A stretch of 64,000 nt of DNA from Diplonema japonicum (GCA_964019335.1 OZ025702.1:124001-188000), one strand, 5' to 3'; counted from the first letter of the stretch, positions 19,601 to 31,665 are shown. A program made the numbers and translations. The notes: generated by a model not told the origin, from the sequence alone.

Positions 19601-22600
19601 TCGAGAAGCTAATGAAGGAAGTAGCTAAGTGCGCTGGCGCATGTGATACAAAAGAACTTATTTCGTGGCACATCCCCTTCCTGTTGCGTGGGTGGGTCAT
19701 CTCAAAAGCGCTGCCCCTAAAAACGTTTCCGTACTCCATGCTCGGATGCCAGTACTACACTGACTTCTTGGAGAGGTACATGTGCTACGTGCTCCCGGCA
19801 GTCCTGCAGTCCGATGGGAGGAATAATCTAGTGGCCAACATCAGCAGCGTAATGTCCGCTGATGAGACAGAACTCCTGGTGAAGTACCTCCCTGATGTGT
19901 TCGGTCAGGTGTATCTTAACTACTACGATCCTTCGGTTGTTAAAACCGCGAAAGCCGTGTGCGAAGACTACGTGAAAGGCAGGCTGTCTGACCAGAGGCT
20001 GAGCATCGTTTTGGAGCAGAACATCTACGAGATCCTCAGAGTGTTCATCTCTCTCGAATCTGGCAGGGAAGACTGCGAGTTGCCCAAGGTGCACTCCAGT
20101 GTTGTTGACAGGGCCTTTGCAGACTTTGCGGGGCTGTGGGGTAGGAAGGAACAGAACGCCACTGCGAACTTCCTCGCATCAACCCCTGACTGCGTCTACA
20201 AGCTAGTCCTGTCCGTGGGCGTGGAGATCCTGCAGAAGAAGAGACTCACCGCATGGAGACAAGATAGGTTCAAGGTTCTCGTGAAACTCTTGAAGAGATG
20301 CAGCCCCCGTACGCTGTCAATGTCGCACGTCTTCAAGCTCGCAACGCATTTGTGCATCGTTGTTGCTTCCACCATCCCGAACACCCTCAGTGAGGCACTC
20401 GACGAGTTGTACAGGCTGTGCAGGAGCACCGCGAGCTGTTCGCCTGTTGTCCTCGCACGTTACCTGTCTGACATTGTAACCCGCCTTATGCCGTTTGTCA
20501 CAGGTCCTGATTCCTTTGAAGAGGATATAGCTCCCTCCAGGGCTACCAGCCCTGTTCTAGATGACAGTGAGAGCGACGAACTGATCGAGATGCCACCTAA
20601 AAAGCAACTGTGCATTACGTTGAAAACGATTAACAAGATCTTGGAATGCGCTGAGGGCAGCAAGGACTGCAGGAAGGCTTTGACACAAACAGTGAACCCT
20701 TTCCCTGCGAAGGGCAAGTACACGTCTTGCTTCAGGTTGTATGACAAGCTCTCGGGAGGGCTTGACTGCGGGTGGTCAGACTATGTCAGAGCGCTGAAAG
20801 CCTCGAACAGAAGTAGTGTCAGGTGCGCTGTGCTGCAGAGATTGAGGTGCAGCGTGGCAACCGACAAAGATTACTTTAAGGAAGAGAACAGTGAAGAGTT
20901 GCTCTCGTTCCTTGTCGACATGTGCTGTACGAATGACGACAAGGAGGTGCGCTTGGCGGCTGCAGAGGCTCTTGCAGCAATGCAGACTGCGGGGCATCAC
21001 GTGTCAGTGCTGTGGAGCAACACTCTGCAAGAGCTGCCTCTACCGAAGGAGGATGACTGGGATTTCTTCGACTTCATGAGGCTGGGCAGGCTATGTGTGC
21101 TGCAAGAACTAGTGAACTCTGTGTGTGGGAGCGACCACGAGGCTGTCCTTGCTGCCTCCGAGACGTTGCAGCTAGTGCTTGCGGTCGACTTCAATGACAC
21201 GACAGCTATCATCCAAACCGCAGCCGCACAGCTCAAGGACGACTTGGTTCCCTTCTGCCCTTCTCAAAAGAAGATCAAAGGCCTCAAGTCTAAGTCAGAG
21301 CACATCAAGACACCTACACTGGACACCCTTGCTCCCCGCATCAACAAGACGGTCCAGCAGCTTCGCGACGTCGTGACCTGGGATCCATCGAAGCCCTTCT
21401 CACAATGGATCAGCAGCATCACCTGCGGGCTCCTTTGCAGCGGTGTCACCGACCCGTTCTTGGAGAAGTGTGCGGGAGTTTGTCTGCTTGTCCCTGCCAT
21501 CGCGCACGCGCTCCTCCCGTACGCCCTTGTCAACTTCTGCTTGTCGGAAAGGAAAAAGAAGGTCGATGTTAGCGAAGCTGCTGATCTCCAAACGTCGTTA
21601 GCTGTCCTGTGTGACAAGGTGTTCTCAAGGGCCGCTAGGTATCCTCAGCACTCACGTGTACTGCTGCAAGCTGTAGTGGCGATAAAAGCCATTCAGACTG
21701 ACGAGGTGCGCAGAGTGGGGGTTGCCGACGAGAAGAAGTCCGGTGGGTTGCGTCTGACTGTGAAGCCTGGTACCCAGACCGTGTTTTTGAGTAAGCTTAA
21801 CATGCAAACGGCAGTCGACGCAGCCTTGAAGTGTGGTGCACAGGTCACAGCGTTGAGGCTTGCCGAACAATGTTTGGAGCGGAAGCGCAACGGGCTGGTG
21901 TGCCTTCACCAGACGTGGCGATGGGAAGATGACGAACGCGACACGAATGATGTACTAAACCAGCTGATGACCATGACCTCCAAGAGGAGCATGAGCCAGA
22001 TCACAAAGGGCAGGGCCAGCAAGGGGTGCCGCCCCACCAAGGGCTACCACAATGAAAAGGAACGCCTCTGCGCAGAAGATAAAACCTTCCGCAAACTCCT
22101 GGTGGAAATCGCCAACACAGCCGGCGACACAGAATTACTAAAGGGCTTCGATGATGGATCGGAGCCCACCTTCAGGTTGTGCCACTACGAAAGAGAGGGC
22201 GACTGGCTGAAGGCACTTGCATGCTGCGACGGAGAGTACAGTGGTGGTGACTCTGCGGCTCTGACAAGGGTACTCAGAGGGAATGGCATGCATGGAGTAC
22301 TCGCGTGGGGACTGTCATCTGCACACCACCTTACCCAATGGGGCGACGTGGGTGAGACGGAAGGCTTCCCGCATTACATCAAGTCCTGTCTGTCGACGTT
22401 GGGAGCGAACAACCTGCCAGCATTCACGACATCCATCAGCGACGCGAAGACGTCGGTGGCTGAGGAGCTGGCACGGGGGAAGCAGCACCTAGAGAGGTGT
22501 CTTGCAAGGACGAAGTGCATCAAACTGCTGGAAGAGACATGGTCTGCCATGTGGAAGGAAACAGGTGAACGCTGCAAACCGCCCACAAACGAAGCTGTGC

Positions 22601-25190
22601 ACAGTATGGGGCTGTTGCAAACTACTGTCCAAACCCCTTCGGCATTGGACCTTGCTGACGTGGCCATGCCGTACCTGCTGGCACCTACCTTGCTTGCCAC
22701 GGTGGGGCGCGGCGATCTGTACCACAAGGCGATCGAGGACGCAGTCAAGATCATGCACAATGGTGGCAACATCAACGCGGCGCTGACCTTGATCCACAGA
22801 ACACGCCAGGGCGGCATGCTCACATTGTCGCCTGAGCTCAACTTTGCAGAGGCGGTGCTGCTGAGGAAGAGGGGCGAGAACAGTGCTGCTGTTGCTTGTT
22901 TGAAGAAAGTCACGTCTCACCTCAAAACCACCGACAAGACGAACAACAGGCTGCTGGCTGCAACACTATGCAAGCTAGGGAAGTGGATGGGAACGGACAA
23001 GTCGGAGACGCGCTCCAACGTCATCAACAACTACCTGACACCCGCGGCGCAGCTCATAGGCGGCGAGGTGTGCCCAGAGCGTGCGGATGTGTTCTACACA
23101 CTAGGCAGGTTCCTTGACAAGCTGTACGTGACGCTCTCGACGAGAGAGGTGTCTTCTTCGAACAAACTCATGGAAGAGGCGAGGGATAAGTACATCGAAT
23201 GCCACAAGTATCTGAAAGACAACAAGGGGAAGTTGTCATCTGTGAAGGAGCGCGTCATTGAGAGGACATCGCACCACTTCGGCGTGATCTCATCCCGAGC
23301 AACAGAGGAAGAGGACAAACTACACACCGATCAGGAGATGTACCTGCTGCAGTCTGTGAAGGCTTACTGCCTCACCACCCTGCACTCCGACTCGTACGAC
23401 CTCATCTGCGTGTTCAGGCTGGTCGCGTTGTGGCTACAAAACGAAGACAACTCAGAGCTCAACCACTACCTCACAGGCTTCTTTGGGAAGCTCGCCAGTA
23501 GCAGTAAGTTCGTTCCTCTTGCATACCAGCTAGTGTCGAGACTGTCAGGAAAGAAGGACACAGAGACCTTCCAGGCAACGTTGACAGTACTGCTAGAGAA
23601 ACTGGCACGCAACCACCCGCATCACGTGTTGCATCACTTGTCTGCGCTGTCGTATGGGGGCTACCTTCCTGACCAGCAGCGGTACCGCGAAGTGTTCATG
23701 GCAGACACAGGTAAGATAGAAGCGGCAAAGCGGATCTTGAAGGCACTATCGCGCAGCAAAACAATGGCCCCGTTGTTGGAGGAGATGCGCACGCTGGTCG
23801 AGGCTTACATGCAGTTCGCATTCCACCCCATCAACAAGAAGACACACATCGACGGGGAGAAGATCCCGCTTACGAAAGATCTGAGCTTGAAGAACGTGCG
23901 GAGTTTGTCGCACGCCGTGGTCCCTACGTACAGCATCCCCGTGTCGAAGATGGGGGACTACGCAAGGGTACCAAGGGTAAAGGAGTTCGAGCCGTGCTTT
24001 ACAACCGCTGGAGGCATCAATCTACCGAAGATCATCAGATGCCTGGGATCAGACGGCAAATGGTACAAACAGTTGGTTAAGGGCGGGCAGGACGACCTCA
24101 GACAAGACGCGGTGCTGGAGCAGTTCTTCGGGTTGTGCAACGACCTCCTCCGCGAATCCAACAAAATAAACACGAAGGACATCGAGATGCGGACGTACAA
24201 AGTCATCCCTCTTTCACCCACCTCTGGGATCGTTCAATGGGTCAATGACACAGTACCCATGGGGGAGTGGCTGTTGAGGCGATCCGACCCTGTACAGGGA
24301 GCGCACCGTAGATACTGCCCCGACGACATGACGTACAAGGACGCAAGGGTTGCTCTGAGCAACAACTCCATGACTGCGAAGGAGAAGCGTGCCTCGTTCG
24401 CAGAAGTGTGCAACAACTTCACACCTGTTCTGCATCATTTCTTCCTCGAGAACTATCCCGGGGCAGTTGAATGGTTCCGAGCACGACGGGCCTACACAAA
24501 ATCAACAGCGGCAGCTAGCATTATAGGGTACATTGTCGGCCTCGGTGACCGTCATTCTCAGAATATTCTACTGGACACTAATACTGGAGAGGTTATTCAC
24601 ATCGATCTTGGGGTGGCTTTTGAGAAGGGGAAGTTTTTACCGGTTCCTGAGCTGGTTCCCTTCAGGCTGACGCGTGATGTGATAGACGGGATGGGCATAA
24701 CAGGGATCGAAGGTGTGTTCCGGTCCACATCTGAGCGGACACTCTCTGTGCTTCGCGACTCGAAGCAACTGTTGCAAACCATCACCGAAGTGTTCATCCA
24801 CGACCCTTTGTACAATTACTCTCTAGACCCTTCGAAGATGATGCACAAGCAGTCCGAGTATTCGTCGGCGAAGAAGATAGGAGGGAAGACACCTGAAACG
24901 GATGCTGGGCAGAAGCGGAATCCAGACGCTGAACTCGCTTTGATGAGGGTGACCGAGAAGGTGTGGAAGAAGAAGAAGAAAAAAAAAAGAGAAAAAAAAC
25001 AGCTCGATGGATATGAAGATGGTGAATACCTCTCTGTGGCAGGGCAGACTAACAAGCTTATTAAAAACGTATGGTTTTTTTTTTCCAGGGAAAGGAACCG
25101 GGAGAAAAAAAAAAAGAAAAAAAAAAAAAACAGGCATCCTCTCTAGACACACTTGCCGAAATGTACGTTGGTTGGGCAGCTTGGATGTGA
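16621..25190 (+). CDS. ATM: ATM-family PI3K-like protein kinase
   Basis: Three exons: 16621-24960, 25003-25068 and 25134-25190, giving 2820 residues, within the normal ATM/Tel1 size range. Residues 1 to ~1900 are helical repeats, then a FAT region. The kinase domain starts near residue 2460 (GGQDDLRQDAVLEQFF) and has GDRHSQN (~2640) and HIDLGVAF (~2660). LVPFRLTRDVIDGMGITGIE is typical of ATM rather than ATR, TOR or DNA-PK. The FATC tail is restored only by splicing out the 65-nt intron: LSVAGQTNKLIKN + ASSLDTLAEMYVGWAAWM, then TGA at 25188-25190. The first intron (42 nt, 24961-25002, GTGTGG...AACAG) has no in-frame stop, so its retention would add 14 mostly Lys residues. ATM signals DNA double-strand breaks by phosphorylating SQ/TQ sites. 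Confidence 0.93.
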
Positions 25191-25363
25191 AAGGTTCTTT
25201 TTTTTTTTTTCTGTTTTGTTGCTGTTGTTGTTGTTGTTGTTGTGTTTGCCTTTTTTTTTTTTTTTTTCTCTTTTCATTCTCTCTAGCTTTCTTTAAATAT
25301 TTATTTCCTTTCGCCAAAAAAAAAAAAAAGAAAACCACAAAAGATACACGTTTACACAAGAAA

Positions 25364-26578
25364 ATGCCCGGTCGCAAGAACAAAGCTATCCATCTGAACA
25401 ATGAGGGAAACGTGATGTACCGGAGGGAGCTGTATGAAGTAGCCATCGAGTGTTACACAAAGGCGGTGGAGCTGGACCCGACAAACAGCTCGTTCTACGG
25501 GAACAGAGGACAGGCGTACTTCAAGAGGGAGCTGTACGAAGAGTCTGTCAATGACGCTCTGATGTCTGTGAAGCTTGACGAAAAGTTCTGGAAAGGCTTT
25601 GTAAGGGCCGGCAAAGGAATGGTGAAGCTAGGTAGGCTAGACGAGGCAACAACGTACTTCACAGAAGCGAAAAAATACGTGACGGATGGCGGCGAGGCTG
25701 AAGCTGTTGCAGATTTTGAATTAGATGGTTTGAAACATCTACAACGCCAAGTCGCAGCCATTCACGAAAAGTACGGAAGCCGTGAATACTACTCCGCTTC
25801 TGCAGATATTCTGTTAATTCAAAGTTCGATCCCGCGGTCTTACGAGCTGAAGATGCTGTTGTGTGAGTGCAACTATCACAGAAATAAATACTCGCTGATT
25901 TTGAAGACAGCTTCTGTGATGAAGCGAGAGTTCCATCTTACCCAAGCCCAGCACCAAACCGTTGCCGCCATGGAAATGAAAGCGTTCGCAGCGCTGTCCG
26001 CAAAAAGGCTGGGCGGTTCTGATTTAAAACAGGTCCAGGACAATGAAAACCATGATTTGTACGAAATTCTGGAGGTAAAACCAAGCGCAAAACCTGGAGA
26101 GATTTCTTCCGCGTACACGGCGATGGCGCTGCGGTACCATCCCGAGAGGCAAACCGTGTATGTTTCAGATGAAGAAAAGAAAGATTTGACGAAAAAGTTT
26201 CTCACCGTCACCAGGGCCTTCATCATTCTTTCGGACGACACGCTGAAGGCCCTCTACGACCTTGGGTATTCTGAGGACACTATTCTTTGCGAGGATATTG
26301 ATTTTCCCGCTGTGTTTTGTAGTGTCACCCCGCCGCCTTCCTCGTCTTCCTGGTCTGACACCATCTCGTACCACCTCAAAAAAACAATTTTCTGGACTTG
26401 TTCCCCCGTCACAGCTACAGCCACGTGTCCTTGTTGGTTCCCTTGCTGCGCGCGAACGGCGTTGTGTTCGCCTCCGGACTCCGGTTGGCTTGAAGAATTG
26501 AAATTCAAACTGCTTTCACATAAAAGAGACAACATGCTGGAAGCTGCCCTCGCCAAAGGGCATAAGAAAAAAGCGTAG
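25364..26578 (+). CDS. TPR and J-domain co-chaperone (HPE variant, possible frame errors)
   Basis: 404 residues, single exon. TPR-like repeats occupy ~5-110 (NNEGNVMYRRELYEVAIECY, FYGNRGQAYFKRELYEE). A J domain lies at ~228-300 (DLYEILEVKPSAKPGEISSA). The layout resembles DNAJC7-type co-chaperones that link Hsp70 and Hsp90. The catalytic loop reads YHPERQ, so the Asp of HPD is Glu; ATPase stimulation may be weak. After ~340 the frame becomes Cys/Pro-rich and unlike protein. One frame over, the same DNA reads NNFLDLFPRHSYSHVSLLVP. The original frame regains sense at LEELKFKLLSHKRDN. A missing A in the A7 run near 26380 plus an extra base near 26490 would join them, so the stretch between may be mis-framed. 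Confidence 0.8.
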   Translation: MPGRKNKAIHLNNEGNVMYRRELYEVAIECYTKAVELDPTNSSFYGNRGQAYFKRELYEESVNDALMSVKLDEKFWKGFVRAGKGMVKLGRLDEATTYFTEAKKYVTDGGEAEAVADFELDGLKHLQRQVAAIHEKYGSREYYSASADILLIQSSIPRSYELKMLLCECNYHRNKYSLILKTASVMKREFHLTQAQHQTVAAMEMKAFAALSAKRLGGSDLKQVQDNENHDLYEILEVKPSAKPGEISSAYTAMALRYHPERQTVYVSDEEKKDLTKKFLTVTRAFIILSDDTLKALYDLGYSEDTILCEDIDFPAVFCSVTPPPSSSSWSDTISYHLKKTIFWTCSPVTATATCPCWFPCCARTALCSPPDSGWLEELKFKLLSHKRDNMLEAALAKGHKKKA

Positions 26579-26948
26579 CAAACAAGAAGGGGAAAAAAAA
26601 AAAAAAAAAAGTGGGGTGAAGGGGTGGGGACAACGTTTTCTTCTTCTTTTTTTTTCGCTAGTTGGTTTCACGCCCAAGCTGCTGATGAGATACCACGACG
26701 GGCCTAAGGCACTACCACGACAGAAGGGATCAAACACTAGATGAGTTGATTGTCGTTAGGCGATCCTGTCACATACTGCAGGTTCCCTCAAAGACATCTT
26801 TTTTTCTCGCTTTCTTCTCCCCTCAATAAAAACCAAAAAATTAACACAAAAAAAAGGGGGCAACAAAAAAAAAACTTTAAAAAAAAAAAAAAAAAACACA
26901 ACAACAACAACACACCCCCTTCCTCCCCCGGAAAATGCTCAACGTGCG
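26579..26948. other. Short spacer with an R2 repeat copy
   Basis: 370 bp. Bases 26756-26798 are a diverged member of the R2 repeat (AGGCGATCCTGTCACATACT...). An A run and ACAACAACAAC lead to CGATGG at the next start. Nothing else is recognisable. Confidence 0.55.
26756..26798 (+). repeat. Dispersed repeat family R2, diverged copy
   Basis: Roughly four in five positions match the R2 block at 13811 (AGGCGATCCTGTCACATACTG for AGGCGTCCTGCCACATACCG). It is followed by a T-rich tract like the other copies. This is the only copy outside the two long repeat-rich gaps. Confidence 0.55.
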
Positions 26949-28106
26949 ATGGACGTTCTGCCGCCGGAGGTGCTGATACGATGTTTCACTTTCTTGCCCG
27001 AGTATGAGTTGGCCTACACGATACAGCTTGTTTCAAGAGGGTTTCGAAGGGCAGGGGCCGACAACGCTTTGTGGCTGAAAGTCGCTCTGGAGAGAGGCGT
27101 GAGCCGAGGGTGTGAAAGAATGCTGGGCGTCCCAGGACCTGTCCTAGAAGCTTCCTGGCGGTCTGTTGTCCAACACGGCATGCAAGGAAGCGCCGTCGGT
27201 TACTCAGTAAGAAAGGACGTCCGAACAAAAGAACTTCAGTTCCTGCGCGACAAAAAACAAAGCATATGGTTCTTAACATTTCTAACAGCATCATGCATCC
27301 TAAGCATGCTGTTCCTGCCTCCACCGCAGTGCCCAGACATAATAGTTGTTTACAACCACCCAGCACCATGGATGATCGCCTTTCTCACAACAATAATCTT
27401 CATGCGAATCTCCGTCAATTTGCCTTCTAAAACACGCAGTTCCCTCCCAACCTGGCCTTCAACATACTCTACCTTTACTGGGTCTATCGAAGTCATATGC
27501 CAGCTCAGCACGGAATCCGTTATATATAATTCTTTTGCGCCATATGCCTCAATGATGGTGGTGTGGATAATCCGATGGGTTATAGGTAACGTCGTTCCGT
27601 TTGCCTTGCAGCTGGTTGTGGCAGTTGGTGTGAGCAGGGCACTGTTGGTGAGGATGGACGCGGGTGTTCCGAAAGTTCATTGGTTGATGTTGACCATGCT
27701 GTGCTTACCGGCGTCCTCGTTGGTGATTCGGCTGTGTCGTTATACACAGATTCCGCATGTGATTGAGTTGGTTACTGATAGTGTGCAAGGGTACCTTGAT
27801 GCTGGAAATCAGTTTTGGGATGCTGTGGGGGTTCTTATGACTTCTGTCTCCACAGGCTTCATTACGCAGCCGCCGACTCCTTCTTTGAGGACTTTGTTCC
27901 GTCTTGTGTGCAGCACGCTTCTCCCGGACCAGCGTCTCTTCTTCTGCTTCTTAGAGCTCTTCTTCTTCTTCGTACAATGGGTACGCTTAAGCTCTTTTCC
28001 CGTTCCTGTTCATGTCTGCCCCTCCCGTGCCTCCTGGCACTACCACGGGTCCCAATGCTCTTGCCCGTCTTTACAAGTAGTGTGCACTCAATTCAAACCT
28101 GCTTAG
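26949..28106 (+). CDS. F-box membrane protein (3' frame uncertain)
   Basis: 385 residues as read. Residues ~1-50 are an F-box-like module (LPPEVLIRCFTFLPEYELAY then LVSRGFRRAG...LWLKVALERG), which would bind Skp1 and recruit a target to an SCF ligase. At least four hydrophobic segments follow (FLTFLTASCILSMLFL, WMIAFLTTIIFM, MMVVWIIRWVIGNVVPFALQ, LMLTMLCLPASSLVI), so it is probably membrane-anchored, which is unusual for an F-box protein. After WVRLSSFP (~27985) the frame looks poor. One base over, the DNA reads ALFPFLFMSAPPVPPGTTTG and ends PNALARLYK with TAG at 28078-28080. Dropping one A in CTTAAGC (27986-27992) would join the two. The true stop is therefore probably 28080; an intron or genuine shift remains possible. 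Confidence 0.7.
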   Translation: MDVLPPEVLIRCFTFLPEYELAYTIQLVSRGFRRAGADNALWLKVALERGVSRGCERMLGVPGPVLEASWRSVVQHGMQGSAVGYSVRKDVRTKELQFLRDKKQSIWFLTFLTASCILSMLFLPPPQCPDIIVVYNHPAPWMIAFLTTIIFMRISVNLPSKTRSSLPTWPSTYSTFTGSIEVICQLSTESVIYNSFAPYASMMVVWIIRWVIGNVVPFALQLVVAVGVSRALLVRMDAGVPKVHWLMLTMLCLPASSLVIRLCRYTQIPHVIELVTDSVQGYLDAGNQFWDAVGVLMTSVSTGFITQPPTPSLRTLFRLVCSTLLPDQRLFFCFLELFFFFVQWVRLSSFPVPVHVCPSRASWHYHGSQCSCPSLQVVCTQFKPA

Positions 28107-28736
28107 GAATATATATTTTTTTGTATTTTTTTTTTTGTTTTAACAATATTGTCGAGACTAAAAAAAAAAACTAGTTGATGGCAGCGTAATGAGTATGACT
28201 ATTTTATTAGGTAAAATTCCGCTCGTGCGCACAAACAAAATGAAGCGCCAAAACTAGTTTTTTTTTTTTTTTTCTTTTTTTTTTGGAAGGAAAGTAAACA
28301 AGCATTTAAAAAAAAACCCCCCCTTCTTTTTTCGTGATGAGGTCAGCAGCACCTGGGGAAGTCGCGAGATTTGACCGAAATTGAGAGCTACCTAGTACCG
28401 ACCATACCCCCTTCCCCTTCTTCTAGGGGGCCTGCCTCTCGCGGAGTTTTCATGTGACATCGCCTTTTTTATTACACCCCCTCCCTTTTTTTGTTTCTTT
28501 CCTCCTGCTCTTTTTTTTTAAGTTGTGTGCCCCTTTTCTTTCCCTGCCGGGGGGGTATCAGCTCCTTGGCATCGGAATCAATAAAGGCAACACTACAATG
28601 CACTTGTCGTAGTGTGAGGGAGTGGGTCTATTCGAAATCACAACCAAAAAAAAAAAAAAAAAAAAAAAAAAGGCGGGGAGGGGAAGGGGAGTCCCCCCTC
28701 CCTTGAAATTTTACTGTAAAAAAAAAAAAAAAAAAA
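28107..28736. other. Spacer, no gene seen
   Basis: 630 bp with T and A runs. A stretch of normal composition (28335-28450) has no convincing frame. The A run ending at 28736 abuts the next ATG. No RNA gene fold was seen. Confidence 0.65.
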
Positions 28737-30565
28737 ATGGGGTGTTGTGGGAGCAGTCCAAATGGGGGAAGGGAGGCACCGAAGAAAACAATAAGTGAAA
28801 AAGAAAAACGGACGGAACCCCCGGTGAGCGAGAAACCGAAAGAGGAGCCGGAACTGCTTCAGACTTCACCAATCGACACAGACAGAAGCGGGGGGAGGAG
28901 GTCATACCTGCAATGCAGTGTTGACACGGGGATCGCAGTCAAAACAGCGAACACAGGTACAAACGAGGAAACAGACACACCTGGAAGCCTACACATAACC
29001 CCACCACCATCTCTCCGGAGCAGGGACGAAGCTGCGGAAGGCAAGGAATGGGGTCCAGGCTGGCAACTTCTAAGCGGGACAGAACGAGACTTTTGCCATG
29101 CACTAAACATGGCAAGATCGAAGCCTTTGTATCTATCCCCTGGACTTGTTAAAGCTTCAAAAGACCAATCCGGCCCCATCCTGCAAAGAGCCTCTAGGTA
29201 CGGGAGGTCTACAGCTATCAAGGAAATTCGTTTCACAGGTTCACAGGGAAGCGGAGCAGATGCCTTCGCCATGTTGAAAAAGACAAAGTTCGGAGAGGAC
29301 CTTCTTGATGCGAAGTACACGGTGATCGGTGTGCACAAGAAGTCGGAAGAAGACATCGATCTTGTGCTGGCAGAGGAGTTCTCAGACAATGAGGACGACC
29401 AAGGCTTCGTTCCATGGGATGTACCAGGTGGGACAGCGCTGTCAGCTATCGAAAAACAAATTGTCCACGAGATAAATTTTGCGCGGGCACAACCGGGGTC
29501 TTATAAACACTTTGTGGAGCACATGATGGACAAGATCGAAGGAGATACCCTCATCCGTCAAGGCTGCCTTAGGAGAAATATTCCAAACGCGCTGCCCCGT
29601 TGCAAAGAGGCTGTGAGCGTCCTGTCGCAGCTCCAACCCCTTTCGAAGATTGAAAAAATCGACGAAAAATGTACCAACGCTGCAAAATCGCACAACACAG
29701 ACCAAGTCACGAACAATATTGATACCGTCACGGTGCACAATGAAAAAACAGCGCGTGCGGTGGTTCTCTCGCTTTTGATCACAAGCCAGCTTCGTGATAT
29801 TTTGTTGAAAGAAAATTGGATCGCGATGGGAGTTTCATTCTCAAACAGAATTGCCACTATAAGTTTTCAAAGAAAAGGTTCACACGACAACGATCGGGGT
29901 GAAAACGACAAAAAAATCCCGGGAACAGGGTCCGATCTCCTCACCTCCCTGGAGGAGCAAGTCTTCCACGAACTCAACACCGCCCGGACGGACCCCAAGA
30001 AATACATGACCTACATATCCGAAAAATTGCAGCTCATCAATGCGGACAACATGTATTGCGAAGAAGGGCTTCCAATGGTGGTTCTAAACGAAGGCCGGCC
30101 TGCTTATGAGGAAGCTATTAGATTCTTAGATAAAATTGAGCCCCTCGAACAGTATACAGGGGTGGCGTTGGGGTTGCAAAAAGCCGCTGCTGGTCATTCA
30201 AAAGATTGCTCTGAGAATAATATTGCCGGTCACACCGGAAGCGATGGCTCTACTCTCCAGTCCCGGGTTGAGAAGCAAGGTGAGTGGAGCGTAACTTTAA
30301 TGGAAAACATAAGCTTTGGAGAATCAACCGCTCGTAATATTGTGATTCAGTTTATCGTTGATGGTGTGTGTTGGGGAGGGGACAAAAAGAAAAAAAAAAA
30401 AAAAAAAAAATAGACGGTGTCGCATCTCGGGGTCACCGGGAGGCCATTTTCAACCCCAATGGTACGCTGGTCGGTATTTCCGCAGCTTCTCATCCGACTT
30501 ATAAACATTGTTGTGTTGTTGATTTTGCAGGCGGCTTCACCGATTCGGCAGAAACAGGTGGATGA
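28737..30565 (+). CDS. N-myristoylated-type multi-CAP (SCP/PR-1) protein
   Basis: Two exons, 28737-30363 and 30414-30565, giving 592 residues. The start MGCCGSS fits N-myristoylation at Gly2 with palmitoylation at Cys3/4, and there is no signal peptide, so it likely sits on the inner face of a membrane. Three CAP-like units follow: a worn one (~118-225, ERDFCHALNMARSKPL), a second (~240-375, EKQIVHEINFARAQPGSYKH) and a complete third (~400-590). The third has EEQVFHELNTARTDPKKYM, GHTGSDGS and ENISFGE. The 50-nt intron joins IVD to DGVASRGHREAIFNPN and restores the CAP GHR motif. Cytosolic CAP proteins such as GAPR-1 bind lipid rafts; function here is unknown. A second CAP gene lies 11 kb away (39552). 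Confidence 0.85.
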
Positions 30566-31160
30566 GAAAGAAGAAAGAAGAAGGGGGGGGGGGGATTAAT
30601 ATTATTTCAGTGTTTTTTTTTTCCACTGCTCTTGCTTTTTGATCGTCTTTGAGGGATGGGGGGGGGGGGGGGGGGAGTACGAGAAAAAAAAAGTCGGAGT
30701 TTAAACTCCAAGGCAGGGTATTAGATACATACCTGTTCTAAAGAATTTCTTTTTTTTTTTTTTTTTTTATAACCTGGGACCAACGAGGGGAAATGAACAC
30801 AATCGACATTTTTCAAGTTTCAAACTTTCTTGTTCTTTTATTGACCCTTTCTCCCCATGATTTCTCCTTCTTTTTTTTTTTAATCTTTTTTTATTGGCAC
30901 TAATAGAATAGAAACTCACACCACGGGGACTGGTCCTCAAAAGTGGGATTGATTTTTTTTTTAAAGGGGGGTAAAAAAAGTACAAACGAAAGAAGGAAAA
31001 ACAAACAAAAAAAATGACCTCAACTATGCTTGCTTTTTTTTTTTTTTTTTTTTTTTCCCTCCACATTTGTAATTCTTATTTTCTCAGGTGTAGGGGGGGA
31101 GGGGGGCCAAAGAGAGAAGGCGACACAAAAAAAAAAGAAAAGAAAAGACGGAGAGGAACA
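30566..31160. other. Spacer with G and T runs
   Basis: 595 bp. It contains G runs at 30583-30595 and 30658-30676 and T runs at 30749-30768 and 31035-31056. AATTCTTATTTTCTCAG at 31071-31087 is a possible trans-splice acceptor 73 nt before ATG 31161. No gene seen. Confidence 0.6.
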
Positions 31161-31531
31161 ATGATGATTCTCAAGGAAGAGAGAAAAGACTTGGGTCTGG
31201 ACCCTACACGGAGTATCTGGTGGGAAATACAGGATGCTTTCGGTCCTGAGAAAAGAGGGCGGCCACCAAAGGACGACCTACCCGATGAGGAGCACACTGA
31301 AACGCTGAAAAGGTTAAAGAACCTAGTGCTGGCCACAGAGGAGGCCGTCCAAAACCAAGAAAAGGGAGTTGATATATCGCCAGATATTGAGATGTTGGAA
31401 AAACAGGCGAACAGCCTCGCAGAATTGGGCGGCCGGGACAGGGTGAAAAAAATCCTGAGGGACGGCTTAGGATTTGTAGAAGTCGAGGAAGGCGGTGCCA
31501 AAGTGTGGAAAAACACCACAAAAAAGTATGC

Positions 31532-31568
<37 letters not shown>

Positions 31569-31665
31569 GGAGGAACATTCAAGCTACCAAACATTTCGTT
31601 AGTTTCAAACTTGGTGAGACCGCAGAGAAGGCTTCCGACAACTTTATGGCTGTATGGAAAGGGGG

